Part shown: in pieces, positions 40,703 to 43,321 of the stretch
Layout of the letters: the number at the start of each line of letters is the position of its first letter
Position numbering within the stretch: position 1 is the stretch's first letter
NCBI GenBank assembly: GCA_045594645.1
Contig: JAZNYY010000061.1
Location: 1-43,321, forward strand
DNA from: Fimenecus sp045594645
GTDB taxonomy: Bacteria > Bacillota > Clostridia > Oscillospirales > Acutalibacteraceae
Length of the DNA: 43,321 nucleotides
Reading direction: 5' to 3'
Notes under the pieces: generated by a model
What the model saw: only the letters and a program-made list of their open reading frames with translations
Database searches by the model: none
What the model was told of the DNA's origin: nothing
Made by a program: the position numbers and the translations under genes

Positions 40703-41896
40703 TTATTTCTCGTTAAGAGCTGCAATACCGGGAAGCTCTTTACCCTCAAGATATTCAAGTGAAGCACCGCCACCTGTTGAGATGTGAGACATCTTATCAG
40801 CGAAGCCAAGCTTCTGAATGGCAGCAGCAGAGTCGCCACCACCGATGATTGAAATAGCACCACTCTCAGCGATTGCAGTTGCAACTGCAACAGTACCTGA
40901 TGCGAAGTTTGCCCATTCTGAAACACCCATAGGTCCGTTCCAAATAACTGTACCTGCATCCTTAACTGCTTCAGCAAACATTGCCTGTGTCTTAGGACCA
41001 ATGTCAAGACCCATCCAACCTTCAGGAATTTTGTCAGAATCTACAACCATAGCCTCTGTATCAGCAGCATATTCCTTACCAACCTTGTTATCAACAGGAA
41101 TAAGGAATTTAACACCCTTTTCCTCAGCCTTCTTCATCATTTCAGCAGCAAGCTCAACCTTGTCAGCCTCAAGAAGAGAAGTACCGATTTCATAACCGAG
41201 AGCCTTCATAAATGTATAAGCCATACCACCACCGATGATAAGTGTATCACACTTGTCAATAAGGTTTGTGATAACGCCGATTTTGTCAGAAACCTTTGCA
41301 CCACCGAGGATTGCTACGAGAGGTCTCTGAGGATTCTCAAGTGCACCGCCGATGAACTCGATTTCTTTCTGAATAAGATAACCGCAAGCTGCAGGAAGAT
41401 GGTCTGCAACACCTGTTGTTGATGAGTGAGCTCTGTGAGCTGAACCGAAAGCGTCGTTTACATAAAGCTCTGCAAGGTCTGCAAACTTCTTGCTAAGTTC
41501 AGGGTCATTCTTTGTTTCACCCTTTTCATAACGAACATTTTCAAGAAGAAGAACTTCACCGTCTTTAAGGTCAGCAGCGAGTGCCTGTGCACTCTCGCCT
41601 ACAACATCCTTTGCCATCTTAACTTCCTGACCAAGAAGCTCAGAAAGTCTTGCAGCTACAGGAGCAAGTGAGAACTCAGGAACAACTTCGCCCTTAGGAC
41701 GACCAAGGTGAGAGCAAAGAATAACCTTTGCACCATTAGCGATAAGATATTTGATTGTTGGTAATGAAGCAACAATTCTCTTGTCGCTTGTGATTACGCC
41801 GTTTTCCATTTTTACATTGAAGTCGCAACGAACAAGGACTTTTTTGCCTTGTACATTTAAATCTTCAACAGTCTTTTTGTTTAATGCACTGCTCAT
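40703..41896 (-). CDS. pgk: Phosphoglycerate kinase
   Basis: A 397-residue two-domain kinase making ATP from 1,3-bisphosphoglycerate. VRCDFNVKM, LCSHLGRPKGEV, the hinge and nucleotide site ILGGAKVSDKIGV and the C-terminal IIGGGDSAAAIQKLG are present. Ribosome site AAAGGATG. First gene of pgk-tpiA-gpmI. No gap gene is adjacent within the window. Confidence 0.98.
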   Translation of the reverse strand: MSSALNKKTVEDLNVQGKKVLVRCDFNVKMENGVITSDKRIVASLPTIKYLIANGAKVILCSHLGRPKGEVVPEFSLAPVAARLSELLGQEVKMAKDVVGESAQALAADLKDGEVLLLENVRYEKGETKNDPELSKKFADLAELYVNDAFGSAHRAHSSTTGVADHLPAACGYLIQKEIEFIGGALENPQRPLVAILGGAKVSDKIGVITNLIDKCDTLIIGGGMAYTFMKALGYEIGTSLLEADKVELAAEMMKKAEEKGVKFLIPVDNKVGKEYAADTEAMVVDSDKIPEGWMGLDIGPKTQAMFAEAVKDAGTVIWNGPMGVSEWANFASGTVAVATAIAESGAISIIGGGDSAAAIQKLGFADKMSHISTGGGASLEYLEGKELPGIAALNEK

Positions 41897-41945
41897 TGAA
41901 AAAACATCCTTTCAAAGATATTGATTTTAAAATTTACCATTAGTT

Positions 41946-41974
41946 ATTTTATACTAATATGCTATATTTTTCAA
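41946..41974 (-). promoter_or_regulatory. Promoter of pgk-tpiA-gpmI operon
   Basis: TTGAAA (41969-41974) and TAAAAT (41946-41951) are 17 bases apart, about 45 bases before pgk. It lies downstream of the WYL gene stop and so can drive pgk independently. Confidence 0.6.
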
Positions 41975-42007
41975 GTGAAAAATGATATTTGTTAAAATTT
42001 TATCATT

Positions 42008-43009
42008 TTACCCATTATACATAGCCAAAATCGAAGTAGTTTTGTCTATAATCATATTTTTGAGCTCTTTTGGACCTCTTACCCTTACTTTATCACCGAA
42101 TTGCATAATCCAAGATACAAGACCTTCAGTAACAGCTACATCAACCTTTGCAAGAAAATTATTTTCATCATAAGGTCGCATATAACATTTTTCGCCAAAT
42201 CGGTCAATGAATTCTTCAATCATACTGTTATTGCAAATCAGTTCAACCGGCTTGATATCACCTGAAAACATTGATAAGTGCTTATTACTGTAATCAGCAA
42301 CATCAAAAAATGTCTTATAGGGCGAAACCTCTGAAAAATGGCGTGCATAACTTTCAAGCACCTTAACATTCTTTAATCTGTCAATTCGCAAATGGATAAG
42401 ATTATCGTATTTACTGTAATTACCCACAAGATAATAGTGGTCATTTGACCAAATAAGTGCATAAGGATTAATAACCATTACCTTTTCTTCATATTGGGCA
42501 CGCTTACCGTCAACAACCTTACGACGACGATAGGTCACTTCAACCTGTTTCCTTTTGAGAATTGCTGAATTTAAAATATCAATGATTATAAACAGATTTT
42601 CATTATCACATTTGTTACGGTTATCAATATAAACCTGCTTTTCAATTCGCTTATACTGATATTCACTTGCAAAGCCTGAAAACTTTTTAAGCAAAGCTTT
42701 AGTTTTCTTTGCAGAAATAAAATTAGCGGATTGAACAGCATCAATCAATAATCGGAGTTCGGGTATTTCAAAATGGAACGAAGCCATAAAATACCCTCTT
42801 GGTGACTTTGACTTGATTATATCGTAGCCGTATTCAATAAGACAATCAATGCAGTCATATACTGTTTTGCGTTCACACTCAATGCCGTAATCCTCTTGAA
42901 GATAATGCATAATATCGTTTGCAGACATCGGGTGCTCTTCATCGGATTTCTGCTTGAGAATGTCAACAATATATAACATTCTGAGTTTTTGTTTAGATGG
43001 TGTTTTCAT
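42008..43009 (-). CDS. WYL-domain transcriptional regulator
   Basis: A 333-residue regulator with an N-terminal winged helix (about 5-65, YGIECERKTVYDCIDCLIEYGYDI) and a WYL domain (about 150-215, with NPYALIWSNDHYYLVGNYSKYDNLIHLRIDRL). Relatives use the WYL pocket for a ligand or nucleic acid signal. It starts five bases after the glycoside hydrolase stop but has no strong ribosome site, so translation may be coupled. Its target is unknown; the neighbouring sugar gene is one candidate. Confidence 0.85.
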   Translation of the reverse strand: MKTPSKQKLRMLYIVDILKQKSDEEHPMSANDIMHYLQEDYGIECERKTVYDCIDCLIEYGYDIIKSKSPRGYFMASFHFEIPELRLLIDAVQSANFISAKKTKALLKKFSGFASEYQYKRIEKQVYIDNRNKCDNENLFIIIDILNSAILKRKQVEVTYRRRKVVDGKRAQYEEKVMVINPYALIWSNDHYYLVGNYSKYDNLIHLRIDRLKNVKVLESYARHFSEVSPYKTFFDVADYSNKHLSMFSGDIKPVELICNNSMIEEFIDRFGEKCYMRPYDENNFLAKVDVAVTEGLVSWIMQFGDKVRVRGPKELKNMIIDKTTSILAMYNG

Positions 43010-43014
43010 AATTC

Positions 43015-43321
43015 TTATAAAACAAGCTTCTCATTCATTGCGATGAGAACTTCTTCATCAACTTTAATATGCTCGCGGTCATAAGTCATTATACCGTGTA
43101 CTTCGTTTTCAACATCACTTACCTGAGTATAAACCGTTGCACTCAAGCCTTTTGCTACAAGCGGAATAATCTGCTTTTCGTGAAGATTCTTGTATGCCTT
43201 ACTAAGCTTTTCTTTTGTTCCGTACATCATATAACCGAAGCTCTTTGACTCATCCCAAGTGTGACCGCGGTCAATGTGGCTGTATCCACCGTACTCTGAA
43301 AGTACAAATACGCGTTCATCA
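43015..43321 (-). CDS. Glycoside hydrolase family 2, C-terminal fragment (cut by window)
   Basis: The frame is open to the window edge; 101 residues are visible. It reads VFVLSEYGGYSHIDRGHTWD, which resembles the end of a GH2 TIM barrel where the Glu of SEYGG would be the catalytic nucleophile. GYMMYGTKEKLSKAYKNLHE and the TQVSDVENEVHGIMTYDRE end follow, typical of GH2 enzymes. The first 200 or so bases alone would give a misleading 71-residue protein starting at an internal Met. Substrate cannot be told from this part. Confidence 0.75.
   Translation of the reverse strand, partial: DERVFVLSEYGGYSHIDRGHTWDESKSFGYMMYGTKEKLSKAYKNLHEKQIIPLVAKGLSATVYTQVSDVENEVHGIMTYDREHIKVDEEVLIAMNEKLVL

Noticed and set aside
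1..43321. CRISPR arrays, tRNA or rRNA genes and insertion sequences
   Set aside because: No regularly spaced repeats, no tRNA-like T-arm with cloverleaf, no rRNA sequence and no transposase frame were seen on either strand by eye.

Overview
The window comes from an AT-rich, spore-forming member of the Clostridia, probably the Oscillospirales/Ruminococcaceae group. Four things point there: the spoIIIA operon (spoIIIAA to AH) with spoIIM and spmAB, a tyrosyl T-box leader and a lysine riboswitch, a CGAAC-type LexA box, and typical Firmicutes gene clusters (queA-tgt-yajC; nusB-xseAB-ispA-dxs-tlyA-nadK-argR-recN). The genus is not certain.

Bases 1-3340 look different from the rest. A leftward cassette of nine small, tightly coupled genes contains a gV-sized probable ssDNA-binding protein, a secreted and C-terminally anchored pIII-like adhesin with a jelly-roll-like middle, and several tiny membrane proteins. 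One of these, a 46-residue peptide with an acidic N-terminus, a membrane span and a basic C-terminus, fits an inovirus major coat protein. A divergent XRE repressor faces the cassette. The cassette promoter is a perfect TTGACA-17-TATAAT, with one GTAACC-type operator in its spacer and a second at the start site. I read this as the structural half of a filamentous-phage (inovirus) prophage. The morphogenesis ATPase (Zot/pI) and Rep are not visible and would have to lie left of base 1. A 25-residue membrane peptide and a 600-base gene-free AT-rich tract close the region on the right.

Bases 3840-12370 hold a chromosomal XerC/D-type recombinase, which overlaps spoIIM tail to tail. Then come a TIGR04086 membrane protein, yajC, tgt and queA, all leftward. 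A lysine riboswitch controls the rightward asd-dapA-dapB-ACT lysine/DAP operon.

Bases 12370-23300 are leftward: tyrS with its T-box, then the nusB operon (nusB, a TsaD-like paralog, xseA, xseB, ispA, dxs, tlyA, nadK, argR, recN). That operon starts from its own promoter and has a possible attenuator. Bases 23360-28020 are the spoIIIA engulfment-channel operon, also leftward.

Bases 28070-38330 hold a rightward YfhO membrane protein, a leftward uvrB-MATE-uvrA operon with a LexA box at its start, and rightward spmA-spmB. Bases 38319-43321 are leftward: pgk-tpiA-gpmI (glycolysis), whose terminator lies inside the spmB coding sequence, then a WYL regulator and the 3' end of a family 2 glycoside hydrolase cut by the window edge. 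Many start codons were moved downstream of the longest reading frame to match ribosome binding sites. I saw no tRNA, rRNA, CRISPR array or insertion sequence.
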